Assembly (NCBI GenBank): GCA_036897095.1
Contig: JAYMSP010000070.1
Location: forward strand, 28,971-92,970
Direction of reading: 5' to 3'
DNA: 64,000 bases
Source of the DNA: Plantago elongata
Lineage: Eukaryota; Streptophyta; Magnoliopsida; Lamiales; Plantaginaceae
How positions within the stretch are numbered: position 1 is the stretch's first letter; every line of letters begins with the position of its first letter. The translations under genes and the position numbers were made by a program. Shown piece by piece: positions 38,094 through 50,266 of this stretch. The notes below the pieces were generated by a model that was not told where the DNA came from, searched no databases, and worked only from the letters and a program-made list of their open reading frames with translations.

Positions 38094-39260
38094 CTCCAAC
38101 TTTTTTTATGGTGATTTAAGGAATAAAATTATTACTTTGAGCAGTTAATTTGTAAGTTTGCTAGAGATTTTGCTCATCTATCAAATGGCATAAACCTCGA
38201 GTACATGTGAATATTTCCACCAATGAAGTCATTGTCTTGCATGCTTTAAAAAATGGGACCTAATTTTGTACGGGAATTAGTTAAGAAACCCTTACTTTGT
38301 TGAATTTCCCAGCCTTTTCCTTTCATCGTATATTGTACCTAATCAGGTCGTTGAAGAATTTCTGGGAAATCGGCCGTCTCTGTCATGCATGATCTTTTTT
38401 AAAGTTCTCTAACAATAATCAGCATCCAAAATCTCATATGATCTTATTAGAAATTTACTCCACTTCTCATGGTTTAGACTTTCAATCTCATTAACACTAT
38501 CAATTATAATTCAAAGTAATAATATAATATAATAAGATAATGAATTTTTTTTTCACTTTAATACTAATTTTTGAATATTCAGTACAAATTGTCAGAAATA
38601 TCTAAAAACTCTCAGATTCATTAGTCGATCGCGTGGACGCGTGATATAACTTTCTTTCTCTCCAATAATCTTATTCTTTCTTCTAACTCAACCTTTTTTA
38701 TTTTCTCCACCCAAATCTTATTTACATTTTGATAACCAAGAATCAAGTGATAAAACAATATGCGTTAAAATTTTCATCTTGGCAAGAGCTTCACAATGGT
38801 ATAATGAATTCCGAGTTTCCCTCAATTTCATTCATCATAGTAGAAAACTTGAATTGAGCCATACCTCTATCGTTTATCTCTCTCTTTCTATGCATTTTCC
38901 CCCAAATCAAATTCAATGGATGATTTCGTTTTGGATTCGGAGATGATGGGATCTATATCTGAACGAGAGAGAAGAAAGCGGCTCGTGTTCCGGCCATGAA
39001 CGACAAGGAATACTCCTCAATGAGTATTTCAACAGGCCACTAAGTGAAGAAAGAGAAGCTGTTCATAAACTCCTTTCTATGCATTAGAAGAAATTCAAGA
39101 GGAGAGATTAAGGTTTTCACTTGGTTAAATTTGCCATAAATAGAATAAACTAATTCTCTAAGTATGGAAGTCTTGACTCGTGATGATGAATATTGAGTTT
39201 GGTCAAATAAGTTTTCAATTTATTTAATAGTTTTATAAATATAAATAACAATTATATGAT
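38094..39260. other. Intergenic with a broken ORF
   Basis: At 38,918-39,000 a short frame MDDFVLDSEMMGSISERERR stops, and a neighbouring frame continues ERQGILLNEYFNRPLSEERE. This looks like a broken exon of an unknown gene or transposon. Otherwise AT-rich. Confidence 0.35.
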
Positions 39261-39423
39261 GTATTTCCTCTGTCCCGTCTTTCCTACCTTGATTTCAATG
39301 GTCAAACTTTTTTAACTTTGACTACGAATTAATCTTAAATTGTAAATGCAAAATATTTAACTTTTTGAAAAATTGTGACCATTAAAAGTTAAATTGGTAT
39401 CTTAGGACAGGATAGAGGAAGTA
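39261..39423. mobile_element. Stowaway-like MITE
   Basis: Left end TATTTCCTCTGTCCCGTCTT and complement of the right end TACTTCCTCTATCCTGTCCT form a degenerate terminal inverted repeat across about 160 bp. Confidence 0.6.
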
Positions 39424-39797
39424 CTACTCTCCGCCCCGTGAATCATTACTCATTTCTTTTCGACATTATTTTTAAAAGAATTAATTATTTATTGTTTGTT
39501 CTTGGAAGATAAAAGAAAGAAAGTACGAAAGATAATATCCTACATATATTGATAAAGAATTGAAAAGGTAAAAGAGATAGTTGAGTTAGTGACACTACAA
39601 GAAAACCGACTTTTATTGATGGGTAGTCTCCCTATTCATCTTAAATCCGTTGCTAAATTCTATCTTTATTTGATTGCATTCTTGTAGTGGAGGGAGTTAG
39701 TAGGTGTTCTTTTTTGTTATTTTTGCAATGGTAAAGATTTGTGAGACCTTCATATAAAAGGGATAAGAGTACAAATTTGCAGGACGGAGAGAGTACT
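39424..39797. mobile_element. Second Stowaway-like MITE with nested insertion
   Basis: Left end TACTCTCCGCCCCGTGAATC and complement of the right end TACTCTCTCCGTCCTGCAAA pair as terminal repeats. The element abuts the previous one and contains the short CACTA element at 39593-39689. A third left end (ACTCCATTCGTCCTGAATTC) follows at about 39,814 without a visible partner. Confidence 0.6.
39593..39689. mobile_element. 97-bp CACTA-type mini-element
   Basis: Ends are CACTACAAGAA and its exact complement TTCTTGTAGTG. Internal GACTTTTATTGATGGG and AAATCCGTTGCTAAAT match the subterminal text common to plant CACTA mini-elements. Flanking bases (TGA left, GAG right) do not give a clean 3-bp target duplication. 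Confidence 0.75.
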
Positions 39798-40115
39798 ATA
39801 TAATTATATAAATACTCCATTCGTCCTGAATTCAACTTATCACATTGCATTTTAATACAAGTAATGAAGTTGTGCAATATAGATTTGAGTACGGTCTTGC
39901 GTGTGTCGCTCAAGTGGACTATGTCCACAATTTTTTTTTCAATACATCTACATTTCATAACATTAATCAACTTTGACAATTAATAAAACGTTTACGTAGA
40001 TACCAATAAAATTATGGTGAGGCAGATCGAATATCCTTAGCAAAACATATAATAAGACTAGGATACGCTGATTTATACGCGTAGTGTGTGACGTAAATTC
40101 TAGTAAACAATAACA

Positions 40116-40208
40116 GGACAACAAAGCGCATATCAGTTGGTAAGACGCATCACCTCTAATCAATAGGTTGGGGGTTCGAGTCATTTTTAGTCGTTTTAAA
40201 AAATAATG
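40116..40208 (+). mobile_element. tRNA-derived SINE, copy C
   Basis: About 93 bp and the least decayed copy: AAAGCGCATATCAGTTGGTA (A-box region), AGACGCATCACCTC, B box GGGTTCGAGTC, tail TTTTTAGTCGTTTTAAAAAA. Flanked by AACAATAACA at 40106-40115 and 40209-40218, a perfect 10-bp target duplication. Confidence 0.9.
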
Positions 40209-40503
40209 AACAATAACATGCATTTTTGGAGAAATTGGTGCTAACTGCCAAAGATCTTCTCAAATCAAAGTTGTAATAAAAAATTTATCAAGAAAAAATT
40301 ATGTATATTGGAATGCAAATGTAAAATATTAAGGGGGAAATCCCGAGAAGAGATAACTTGTGCTTGGGTATGAAATGAATTCAAGGGAAACTTATATATA
40401 TTAGACATTTTGATATTTTATTCATTTTGCATAAAGTATGAAACTTGAGGCCCTTAAAGTTAATTTTATTGCCTAGTCTTATTCTATTTTCCTTGTGGTG
40501 ATT

Positions 40504-41989
40504 GCTAGTAGGATTGAAGTGAGGCAAAGGGCTATTCCGGCAGAAAATCAACCCACCGTTCCTCACCGGCCTTTGATTTTGACGACTTCTTTGCTTTCCT
40601 CAGCTCAGGTACTAATTCTTAACCTCAATTCTTCACAAAATTTCGATTATCTTGCATTATACTAGACTCATATGCCAAACGGTCCAACAATTTCTTCAAT
40701 TTTATAGAATTGTGCGTTTGATTTCCTGCAATTGCTTCAACTCTTTATTAGGTGTGACCTACTGTTCTAGTTTACACTAATCTTGAAGATATAGGTAACT
40801 TTAGCTATAAATTCGGTTTATTTCGATTGAGCTTTCTGAGTTTCATCGAGAAATCTGCAATATTTGATTCCCCTTTTTGCTGGTTGATAAAAATTTGATC
40901 TTTTTCATGTTTTGACCTGGTTAACTGTATCACTGTATTTTTATCATTTTGTTTCTGATTAGTTTTGGTTAGCTGGTTAATTGGTTTAGTCAATAGATGC
41001 CTATTCTTTGAATGTGATTTTGATTCAGATCATACTATTATATTGTGGAACAACTTATTTACTAGATGTTCGTCAATAGTGGAGAATTGGGTATTGGTGT
41101 GTCTAGGAACCTCAGTTTTGAACGGACGTGTTCTAGATAGCAGGACATTACTTTCCATTGTGGAATGATATATGGTTCAGGTTCACCGTTGGTAATTTAT
41201 CTGTTGTATATTCTGGACTAAAAGTTCACCTCATTTAGCAAACGTTATTGAAAATAGGAGCTGAGAGTGGAATTAGAAATGAATGACAGCTTGCAAAAGA
41301 CTAAAGAGATTGCAAATTGCGGAGGTAGATGGTCCATTTGTTCCTATCCCATATGAGAGTGGTTCCTGTTTACAGTGCTCCAGCAATAACCCCATTTTTG
41401 TTATGTCGATTTCCCATCAGCTATCCGTCGACTGTCAGTCTGTTACTTTGGTGGATGTTTTGCGTGCATTGTGCCACTTGTGTTTCTGTAAATGTGTTTG
41501 CTGATATGTTTAGTAACTTGATATTTCCAGCTAGTAATCTTTCCTGAGTTTAGTAACTTGTAGTATTTCATCCCCTTGATTAATAAAGGATCTTTATTAT
41601 GGTTCCTTAATTTTTTCTATTTCTTTGTTTAACCCCTCAGTGGAATTTATCATTTTTATGCAAAATGCAGTATCAAGTTTTAGTTGAAATAGAAGGTCTG
41701 GAGTATATTTTGTATAATTAAAGAGTGTAGCATTGGGTGTTATTGAAATTTATGTGTATTCTTTCTCCTTATATAATTTGAGTTTTCTATAGACCTGAAC
41801 GGAATGTGATTGGTGATATTGTCATTGCCTCAGAGGGACTGACTGCTGTGAAAGTAATGTTGTAGTACGAGTCCTAAATTGTTATATCAGTGATTTAGTG
41901 CTGTTTTGTTGTCAATCTCAATGCTTCGCTTTATTTATGCGTAATGAAAACACCATCATCTTTAATGCATTATTATACTTTTATTGTAG
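40504..41989 (+). other. Probable 5'-UTR exon and leader intron of the FLX-like gene
   Basis: A C/T-rich stretch ending CTTTCCTCAGCTCAG/GTACTA at about 40,610 looks like a non-coding first exon with its donor. The intron would close at TTATTGTAG (41989), ten bases before the ATG at 42000. Frames within it (for example 41283-41504) look like chance. Confidence 0.5.
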
Positions 41990-41999
41990 GCTCTTCATC

Positions 42000-43647
42000 A
42001 TGGCTGGTAGAAATCGCATGCCTCATCATCCTGACAATTTCCGAGTTATACATGATGATCCACGTCGCATTTTGCACCGTGGGCCACCACCCCTTCCTCA
42101 TCCTCTTGTTCTGGAAGAAGAACTTGAGTTCCAACACAGAGATATCCAGAGGCTTCTCTCTGAGAACCGACATGTGCTTGATGATAATATCATGCTTCAG
42201 AGGGACTGGACTGCTGTGAAGGATGAGCTGCACAGGCTAAATCAGGTTATTCCTAAGCTCAATGCTGATAAAGAGGCACACAGAAGGGAGTTGATTGACA
42301 GGGGGTTGAAATTAGAGGCTGAACTTCGATCAGTAGAACCTCTGAGAGCTGAAATTGGGCAAATGAGGACTGAAGCACAGAAATTAACTACAATGCGACA
42401 GGACTTGTCATCCCAGGTTCAGACCCTGAAAAAGGATGTTAATCGACTGCAATCTGAGAATAAGCAAATCGGTACTATGAAGAAGGACGTGGATAAGATG
42501 CACAAAGAATTGGCTGATGCGAGGTATGCATTAAATTTGTAATAACTGATGGAGGTTATACCAGCTACTGCAAGCCTAGTAATTTGACTAGGATAAGTTA
42601 GCAGTTTGGTTTTGTTGCTAGTTTAGTTGTAATCATGAGTCCAGTTGTCGGTAATTATAATCTTGTAAGCAGAAGTTATTCAAATCTCAATGTTTAAATA
42701 TAATACCCAAAACCGAGGGAAAGTAACCTGGCCCAACCTTTTTATCTTGAACTACCAATTTAAATATCTGACTCAGATATAGAATCATACTACAGAATTA
42801 CCATAATTCAACTTTTACTAGAATGTCACTAGATCCATAAATTAACTAAACTAATAACACATATTTAAGAAGAAGAAAAAGAAAGAATAGTAGCTATCTG
42901 CAATTTTGGAAGAACAGTGAAATTCCTCCTGTTTGGAATCACCATCTGCATCTAGTATGGATACAAGAAGGCATTTGATTGTACGCATACATCACTTAAT
43001 AAAAAATCTTACGTACTTATTTGCACGTGGATTATACAGATAAAGTAACAGAAGTGATAGGGAAGCAATATTGTCTTGTTGCTGTCTCTATTCCTTCAAC
43101 CTTGACGGTAATCTACTTAGTAGATAACTCGCTGAATCTCACTTTTTATGCATATGTAACTGATGCTGCTGTATTTTGATGGGGAATATTTGGTGAATAC
43201 AGTAATTTCACTCTAATTTATCTGCGATCTTGAGATTGGTACAGTGCTGACTGCTGTGGCTTTGCATTGCAGGAGAGCATTCGAGTATGAGAAAAAAGGA
43301 AACCAAGAGTTACTTGAACAAAATCAAGCAATGGAGAAGAACCTCATCTCCATGGCCCGAGAATTGGAGAAGCTGCACGCTGAACAAGCAAGTGTTGAAG
43401 TCAGAGCAAGGGGTACACACCTCGTCTTGTCTCTTGTCTGACACCAGCACAGGCAACCAAACCTCTCTTTTACCACATTGTAATAATGAGCATGTTGTCT
43501 AAACAGCTTGTTTCTATTTTTTCAGCTGCAGCTGGATATGGAATGCTCAACGGACCTGAAACAAGGTATTCTAATCCATATGCTCCTGCTGATTATGGTG
43601 CTGGCTCTTGGGGGTCATATGATAAACATGGCCCAACTCGCCGTTGA
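42000..43647 (+). CDS. FLX-like coiled-coil protein
   Basis: Three coding exons: 42000-42523, 43273-43412, 43526-43647, GT-AG with agreeing phases, 261 aa. Starts [15 protein letters not shown], then a Pro-rich segment ([20 protein letters not shown]). A long coiled coil follows (about 40-225), with the family blocks [40 protein letters not shown] and [20 protein letters not shown]. The Gly/Tyr-rich tail [19 protein letters not shown] ends DKHGPTRR. This is the pattern of Arabidopsis FLC EXPRESSOR and its FLX-like paralogues (closest in feel to FLL3). FLX works with the FRIGIDA complex to raise FLC expression; a flowering role for this paralogue is inference. If exon 1 is read through its donor, a false stop comes at 42540. 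Confidence 0.9.
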
Positions 43648-44599
43648 TAGTTGTTCCCCTAAAGTGATGATCAGGGTATATTTCGGCCTAGTATCTACTG
43701 GTTTAGTTTGTATTTTCTGGCCTGTTGTATTTATCATAAATTTCAAGACAGGCTCACCGGAATCCTCATATGGGTTGGTGAACTGGTCTACCTTTTGCGT
43801 GGAGACGCAACTTGTAAGATTGTAACTTTTGCTGATTATTAAATTTCTGTATGTGTAATTGGTCTCTTCAGATATTGGAACCGAAATGACTTGATCGAGC
43901 ATAAATGTTAGCATTTTTCATCGGCTGTGACTAAATTGAAGTATGAACTCATTGTATGCCTTTGTTCTTGAAATTGATCCAGTACTACTGTAGTAGCTTA
44001 CATTTGAAGAGTATTTCAGGCTACTTCCTTTACTACATTTTCAGCTGTTCGTTGTAGAAAGGGCGAACATGGTTGTTCTTTTTAACGATATTTACTTATT
44101 TTCTGAACTAGGTAACGTACAATTTTGTGTGAAAGATCGTATTTCCTTAGTAATCAACATCGGGTATTTAGTAAAAGAATAATGGTATCACATCTTGAAA
44201 TACGCTTGCGTAAAAGCTCGTTTATCGATTAATGTTGTTCACAAAGATGCTAGCGCAATCCATTTACTTACTCCATGTGTGACAGTACAAATCCAGCAAA
44301 CGCGAAGCCATCAGAGAACAAGCGTTGGGAAATTACCGAAACTGAAGCTACCACATTTCTAAACCTTCAAAGATGTTTTATACGAAAATTGTTTAAAAGA
44401 ATGACATTTTACAAACATTATTGTTCCTACATCATCTTTAACTAGTGTGTCAAAAGCACAATGTGCATTGATCTTAATATATTACCGAACCCGTAACAAG
44501 CATTTTCTATTGTCTATCTTGATTACTGGTTACCAATGTACATCATGTGAATCAAATCTTTTTAGTTGATCATAGAGGAACAACAAAGGAAGCTATCTG

Positions 44600-44608
44600 T
44601 ATATATAA
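44600..44608 (+). promoter_or_regulatory. TATA box of TKPR2
   Basis: TATATATAA, 60 bp before the ATG at 44668, consistent with a leader of about 30 bases. Confidence 0.6.
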
Positions 44609-44667
44609 GTATACACACTTTGTCATTTTGATCCCAAGCCAAGACACAGTATATGTAATAACATAAG

Positions 44668-46403
44668 ATGGGATTATACTGTGTAACTGGCGGAACAGGA
44701 TTCATTGCAGCTTATCTCATAAAGTCCCTGCTCGAACGAGGCCATTTCGTAAGGACTACTGTCCGTGATCCAGGTACGTAACCATGGTTATATCAACATG
44801 ATCTTTATCAGTTTCAAACTTGTTGATTCTAAGTACTTGGATTTGAGGATGTTTGAGGAAACACGAACATGGTTGTTTTTTTCTTTCTAAAATGAATGCA
44901 ATGAATTCGCGAGATACTGACTTATGTGTGTACTGATCGGTGTACATGTAAATTTCTGTAATCCTAGTAACAGTAATGGTATGTTCTGTCTACATCAGAA
45001 AATTTAGAGAAGGTAGGCTATCTGCTGGAGTTTGATGGAGCCAAGGAAAGGCTCACGATTATGAAGGCTGATCTGCAAGACGAAGGATGCTTTGACGAGG
45101 CAGTGGAAGGCGTGGACGGTGTGTTCCACATGGCATCTCCGGTGCTTGTGCCGTATGATGAAAATATCAAGGTATGAACTTTGGTTAGTTTTCATATTTG
45201 TAAATTTTCCAAATCCGTCCATGTACGTCTTGGTTTTGTAACTCACCATATTCATAAATGTTGCAGGAAAGTTTAATTGATCCATGCATCAATGGAACCT
45301 TAAATGTGCTCAACTCCTGCAAGAAAGCAAGCACTGTGAAAAGAGTTGTCTTGACATCCTCCTGTTCTTCCATAAGATACAGATACGATGCTGAGAAAGT
45401 ATCTCCTCTGAATGAATCTCACTGGAGTGATCTGGAATATTGCAAAAGTCACAATGTAACTATGCATTCCATCTTATTTTGGATTTGCATATAGATAAAG
45501 TTCCAAATACGTCGTTTCTCTAATCTTTTAAGCGACTATTCTGCAGCTGTGGTATCCTTATGCAAAAACTCTAGCTGAGCAAGAAGCGTGGAAACTAGCG
45601 CAAGAAAGTGGGATTGATCTGGTTGTAGTGAACCCTGCATTTGTTGTTGGTCCTCTACTTGCTCCGCAACCAACTAGTACTATCCTACTCGTTTTGGCTA
45701 CTGTTAGAGGTTAGATCTACACTGATAATTTCAGTCAGGCGGGCCTATCATCGCACAAGAGTAAACCTTTATGTTCTATTTTAAGACCTTGTAGTTTATG
45801 AATATACAGATGACACTTTTGAGTTTTAACCACACAGTGTAAGCAGTATAGTTCATCTAATTGCTCTTGAGTAGATTTCAGATCAACTACAACTGTATAG
45901 TTCATACGATGAGGTTAACTGGTATGTTCTTGGTGGCATTACAACCAATACGACTGATTCTACTCTGTTTCAGGTCTCAGAGGAGAATATCCCAACACGG
46001 CGGTAGGTTTTGTGCACATAGATGATGTTGTGAATGCACATGTTTTAGCAATGGAAAACAGAAAAGCATCAGGCCGGCTGATATGCTCTGGCACAGTGGC
46101 ACACTGGTCGGAGATTATAGAGATGTTGAGGGCGAAATATCCCTCTTATCCTTACGAGAACAAGTGAGCAGCACATTTTCCTTATTATCTCTATTTACAT
46201 ACCAAACCACGTCTCATGCAAGTTCGCGAACGACATTTATGCGAACTGTGTCTTGCTGCAGGTGTAGCAGCCAGAAAGGAGATGATAATCCCCACACCAT
46301 GGACAGCAGCAAGATCATTGAACTGGGACTTCCTCCTTTGAAAACATTGGATCAAATGTTCGATGATTGCATTACTAGTTTTCAAGAAAAGGGATTTCTG
46401 TAG
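44668..46403 (+). CDS. TKPR2: Tetraketide alpha-pyrone reductase 2-like
   Basis: Six coding exons: 44668-44773, 44999-45171, 45267-45455, 45547-45709, 45974-46163, 46262-46403, all GT-AG with agreeing phases, 320 aa, the usual family length. Short-chain reductase (DFR/CCR-like): NADPH-binding [12 protein letters not shown] at ~6, SDR catalytic Ser in [15 protein letters not shown], and Tyr/Lys in [13 protein letters not shown]. Family-specific blocks [38 protein letters not shown] and [17 protein letters not shown] agree with TKPR2, not with cinnamoyl-CoA reductase (no NWYCYGK). TKPR2 reduces the carbonyl of tetraketide alpha-pyrones, after the PKSA/PKSB (LAP6/LAP5) step, in tapetal synthesis of sporopollenin. 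Convergent with the RING gene, stops 328 bp apart. Confidence 0.93.
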
Positions 46404-46731
46404 AATATAAGATATCTATGTTGAAACTAATTATGACCTTGTTTTAGTTTCTTTCCTTAGTTGAATCTTGATCTGAATAAGGAAACTAGTACAGATAATT
46501 AGCCTTCAATCTTTTCAGTATTATTTGGAGAAAACAAACCACAGACGTTGACAAACTAATAGAAGATTATAATTGCTGATCATAAATTTCTGTTTCGGAG
46601 AAAACAAACAACATAAAGAAGTACTACAAGAATTGTGATCATAAATTTCTGAGTTCTGATTTGAAAAAATATGCATTCAGTGCGAAGTACAACTGAAATT
46701 AGCGAATCCTATGTAACATCCACTACATGTA

Positions 46732-47460
46732 TCATAGCAAACATGAACGATCAAGCGCGTTGCTAGTCTCAGTCGGCATCTTTGTTCGACAAACTGGGCA
46801 ATTATTACTTGTCCTCAGCCACTTTTTGATGCAATCACCATGAAACGCGTGTGAGCAGGGCATGTGAGCAGCTTCATATCCTACAGAAAGTTCTTCCTGA
46901 CAAACCACACAGTTGTTCTCACCAGAACCAGTAATCGTCTTGTATTGCAACATCTTGATGGATTCCTCCGTAGCAGGAACCATACGAGGAACATAATCAT
47001 CCATAGTAAGTTCCATGAAGCGGCGCATCATTACCTCCTCTGGTACGACAACATAATCGCACTTGATGCAGATCACCACCTTCACATGAAAGACATTATG
47101 TCCCTGTGGAGCGGATTCCATGAAGCGTTGTGTTGCCTGTGCGACGTTCTTGATCATCTCCTCAAGCGAAGGTTCTTGTATAGGAGGAGACAGAAAATTT
47201 CTTAATTCTCTTCTAATCGCCTCCCAGGTGATGACAGGTTGGGGAGATACATCAAAACAGTTGACAGTTACGGGGTCAACGCCCCGGGACAGAAGCTGCG
47301 TTTGTTGACCCGGGCCGTTGTAACGCCATTGGCGGAAATAGGGCATCCACCAAAACGCGAAGTTAACACGGGGGAGTTGTGTGTCGACGGGATCGACATG
47401 GGAAGAACTCGAATCGGTGGAGATGTAGCACTGATGTAAACTGCTGCGTAACGTGTACAT
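46732..47460 (-). CDS. RING-H2 E3 ubiquitin ligase
   Basis: Intronless, 242 aa. The RING-H2 finger at ~189-231 has all eight ligands in C-x2-C-x14-C-x-H-x2-H-x2-C-x10-C-x2-C spacing (CVVCQEEL .. MPCSHAFHGDCIKKWL .. CPVC). The conserved Trp after the sixth ligand, needed for E2 contact, is present. No signal peptide or membrane helix. The N-terminal ~185 residues (NFAFWWMPYFRQWRYNGPGQ, VKVVICIKCDYVVVPEEVMM) are not a domain I recognise. Expected activity is transfer of ubiquitin from an E2; the substrate is unknown. A minus-strand TATA box lies 64-73 bp upstream. Confidence 0.88.
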   Translation of the reverse strand: MYTLRSSLHQCYISTDSSSSHVDPVDTQLPRVNFAFWWMPYFRQWRYNGPGQQTQLLSRGVDPVTVNCFDVSPQPVITWEAIRRELRNFLSPPIQEPSLEEMIKNVAQATQRFMESAPQGHNVFHVKVVICIKCDYVVVPEEVMMRRFMELTMDDYVPRMVPATEESIKMLQYKTITGSGENNCVVCQEELSVGYEAAHMPCSHAFHGDCIKKWLRTSNNCPVCRTKMPTETSNALDRSCLL

Positions 47461-47523
47461 GTTGATGGATGGATTCTGAAATTATTTGGTTAGGTTTGAT
47501 GGATGATATGGACAGAATTGGTC

Positions 47524-47533
47524 TATATATATA
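47524..47533 (-). promoter_or_regulatory. TATA box of the RING-H2 gene
   Basis: TATATATATA read on the minus strand, 64 bp upstream of the ATG at 47460. Confidence 0.6.
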
Positions 47534-48790
47534 GGTAACTTGGTAAGCAAACTTGGAAAGTATGAAATCTTTTTGGATTTGGATTTACCTTTGTTTCCTT
47601 AATTAGTACTAATATTTTCCAAGTTGTCATGGGAATTAGAACAATACCATACTTGCCATATTCCGAATTCCAATATCTAAGCTAGCAAGCATACACTTTT
47701 TATGGGCCAAGTATTAAAGCTTATTAGATTTTAATTGAGTTTTAATATGTAAATATCAAGTAAATTTTAGTGGTTTGCGAAAGATTGTATGTGGATAGAA
47801 TAAAATTTTTATATGTTTTTATAAGGTTGCATTATTATTATTATTATATTATTATTATAATTTGTATTATTATGACTATTACTACTATTATTGATTTTTG
47901 AATTTAATGACTAATTATTAATTCCTTCACTATTTTATGAACCCGTTAAATTATGTACTCAGAACCCGTTAATTTGTATATATCGTCATGTGTGAACCTC
48001 AATAAGTGGCTGAGACAAGTGATATAATTTTTATAAGCATTTAATAACCAAGTAGATTTACTGAAGAATAGTTGTCGATTTTCCGGTAGATAGCTAGTTA
48101 ATTATAAATATTGTAAAAAGCTAAACAACATTACAACATAATTAAAGATTGACTTTGAATTTATGTGGCAAGCTGCAAAATCTACTACACGTCGAAAAAA
48201 TTGAAATTTACTTAACGAATTAAAGTCGTTTGCTGTGGTATATTTAAAGAACAAACACGAAAGATCATACACCTAATTTGAAAAAAGGTTGAAGATTTAA
48301 TGGAAAATTTTGTTGTTTTTCTAGTTCACGTCTCCTGTTAATATTTTAATTTTACGATCATTTCATGCCGCCATTAAACACAAGCTTATACAAAAAATGA
48401 ATTAAAGGCTCAGTTCAATTTGAAAAGTTCATGTGGGAGATCAAGGTTTTATAGAGAATATGCGAAGAAATAAATGCTTAGTTTCGATGATGGAATGCTC
48501 ATAAAAACCACATACTCTAGATCACATAATTCGAAAGTGAGATCGGGAGCGAAATCAACAATTCGATAATTACAAAATACATAAGAGCGAGAGCGTATTA
48601 GAGCGTTTTATTATAAATAAAATAATAATAATTTATTATGATATATAGTATAAATATGATGAAATTAGGTTGTAAAATGATTGAACTTATTTTCAATATT
48701 ACTTCTACTTCAGTACATGATATTTTGACCATTTAATTATTCTCAAATCTCAACTCATCTCATCTCCATTGAAGCATTGGACCTAGATCA

Positions 48791-49006
48791 TGGCCCAATA
48801 CCTAAACTAATATGGCCCATCATAAATTAAACCTATCAAATAGTTTAAATAAACTACACAACTTCAATGTTGATTCTTCAGGTTTTTCATCTGTAATCCA
48901 GTACTAGCCAACTGAGTACTGACCGATTCGGCTCTGTAAATTCTCATCTTCTCATCATCTTTCTCTTCAACCATTTTGTCTACAGCAAAGCAACCAAGCT
49001 CAATTG
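48791..49006 (+). promoter_or_regulatory. Promoter/leader-like segment without a gene
   Basis: Two TGGCCCA boxes (48791-48797 and 48813-48819; the site II element common in promoters of ribosomal and growth genes) are followed by a CT-rich leader-like stretch (CTCATCTTCTCATCATCTTT) and a donor-like CAATT/GTAAGT at 49005/49006. No coding sequence follows, so a lost gene or non-coding transcript is possible. Confidence 0.35.
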
Positions 49007-49781
49007 TAAGTGCACATAATTTCTAGTATTAAATTATTGATGTCAGTTCATATCTTCAACATCCTTTATTTCAACCCGTGGATCGGTGGATTTTATTGAG
49101 GAGGTGTTGGCAGTGAATGTTTCAACTCTCTACAACAGTTGAGTTTGTCCTAAAATAACGTCTTACAAATTAGTTCTACTTAATCCGCAAATTACCATAA
49201 CTTAAGTCTCGTTAAAGCGAGATATGCGCTCTGTATTCGTCAGAGCGCGTTCGAAATGCAAAGCGTGGCTTGTTCTACGCGAATTATGTGACCTAGCACA
49301 TACTCCCCACGTTGGTGTATATATCATCAATGTGAACCTTTAAGTGGTTAAGAAAAGTGTTTTCGCAAAACTACTATTTTTAGGAGAAGTTCATAACCAA
49401 CTAGATTCAACAGAGAAAAATTGTTGTTTTCCCAACTCATAGCTACTTAACTTTCGAATACTGCAAAAGCTAAATAGCATTATTGTTATTTAATTATCTA
49501 TTTATTTTACAGTTAATCACTATTGAACTTATGCCGCATGAAACAAATTATATCTCCAGACATGTCTAAAAATACATTTTATGTCATTTTTAAGTGTATG
49601 TATAAAGCTGACATATTAGTATGTTTCTGGCTATGACCATGATATTCGGTCGATCTGTTTTTTAGGGTCAATACATTTTGAATGCATGATGCATTTAGGT
49701 AATGAAGAGCCAATGTCTTTTAAGAAGCATTTTGAAACTAATAATTAAGACTATCACATTATCATTTTCTTTTGACATCAA

Positions 49782-49786
<5 letters not shown>

Positions 49787-49837
<51 letters not shown>

Positions 49838-49838
49838 T
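49787..49838. repeat. (ATT)n microsatellite
   Basis: About 17 nearly perfect ATT units. Confidence 0.95.
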
Positions 49839-50266
49839 CCTCTCATGTTCCAGAAATATCATCACAATTTGAATTTCCGTTGTCTACTTTTTTAAATGTT
49901 TAACTACAATTTAATCTTAAACTGCGAACAAAAAATGTTCAATTAAATTATAAAATGAAATTTTACGGACTAATAATATTACATACATAGTAAATTATCA
50001 TCATTTCTAAAGATGCAATGTTTGTAGCTAAATATAAGATGTTTGATCTGTTTTATCCAAGAAACAGTCTCTCGTAAAAATTGCTCTCTTACAGAATTCT
50101 TCAGTTTGAGTAGGGACAATTACTTTTTAAGTACTTTGGTGTGAATTAACCTTGAATAACTTACATTGACAACCGCTAAAAACATGAAAAATCGAGTTAA
50201 AAATGCCATAACTTTTACTTAACCAATGGTTTTAACTCTACATCAAGAATTCACTTAAAATTCTTA

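Larger units (their letters stand above)
47534..50266. other. Intergenic, AT-rich
   Basis: Holds ATT-rich tracts (47,828-47,870 and 49,787-49,838) and a promoter-like stretch at 48.79-49.01 kb described separately. No gene recognised. Confidence 0.5.

Noticed and set aside
41283-41504. Possible extra exon upstream of the FLX-like start
   Set aside because: Lies in the leader intron, has no family similarity and would not join in phase to the conserved MAGRNR start.
42523-42542. Apparent early stop of the FLX-like protein
   Set aside because: Reading beyond the donor at 42524; the spliced exons at 43.27 and 43.53 kb give the complete family C-terminus.
44668-46403. Cinnamoyl-CoA reductase (lignin) as identity
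   Set aside because: The CCR signature NWYCYGK is absent, and diagnostic blocks agree with tetraketide alpha-pyrone reductase 2.
47828-47870. ATT-rich tract as a repeat array or CRISPR-like structure
   Set aside because: Simple microsatellite-like sequence; there are no spaced unique segments anywhere in the window.
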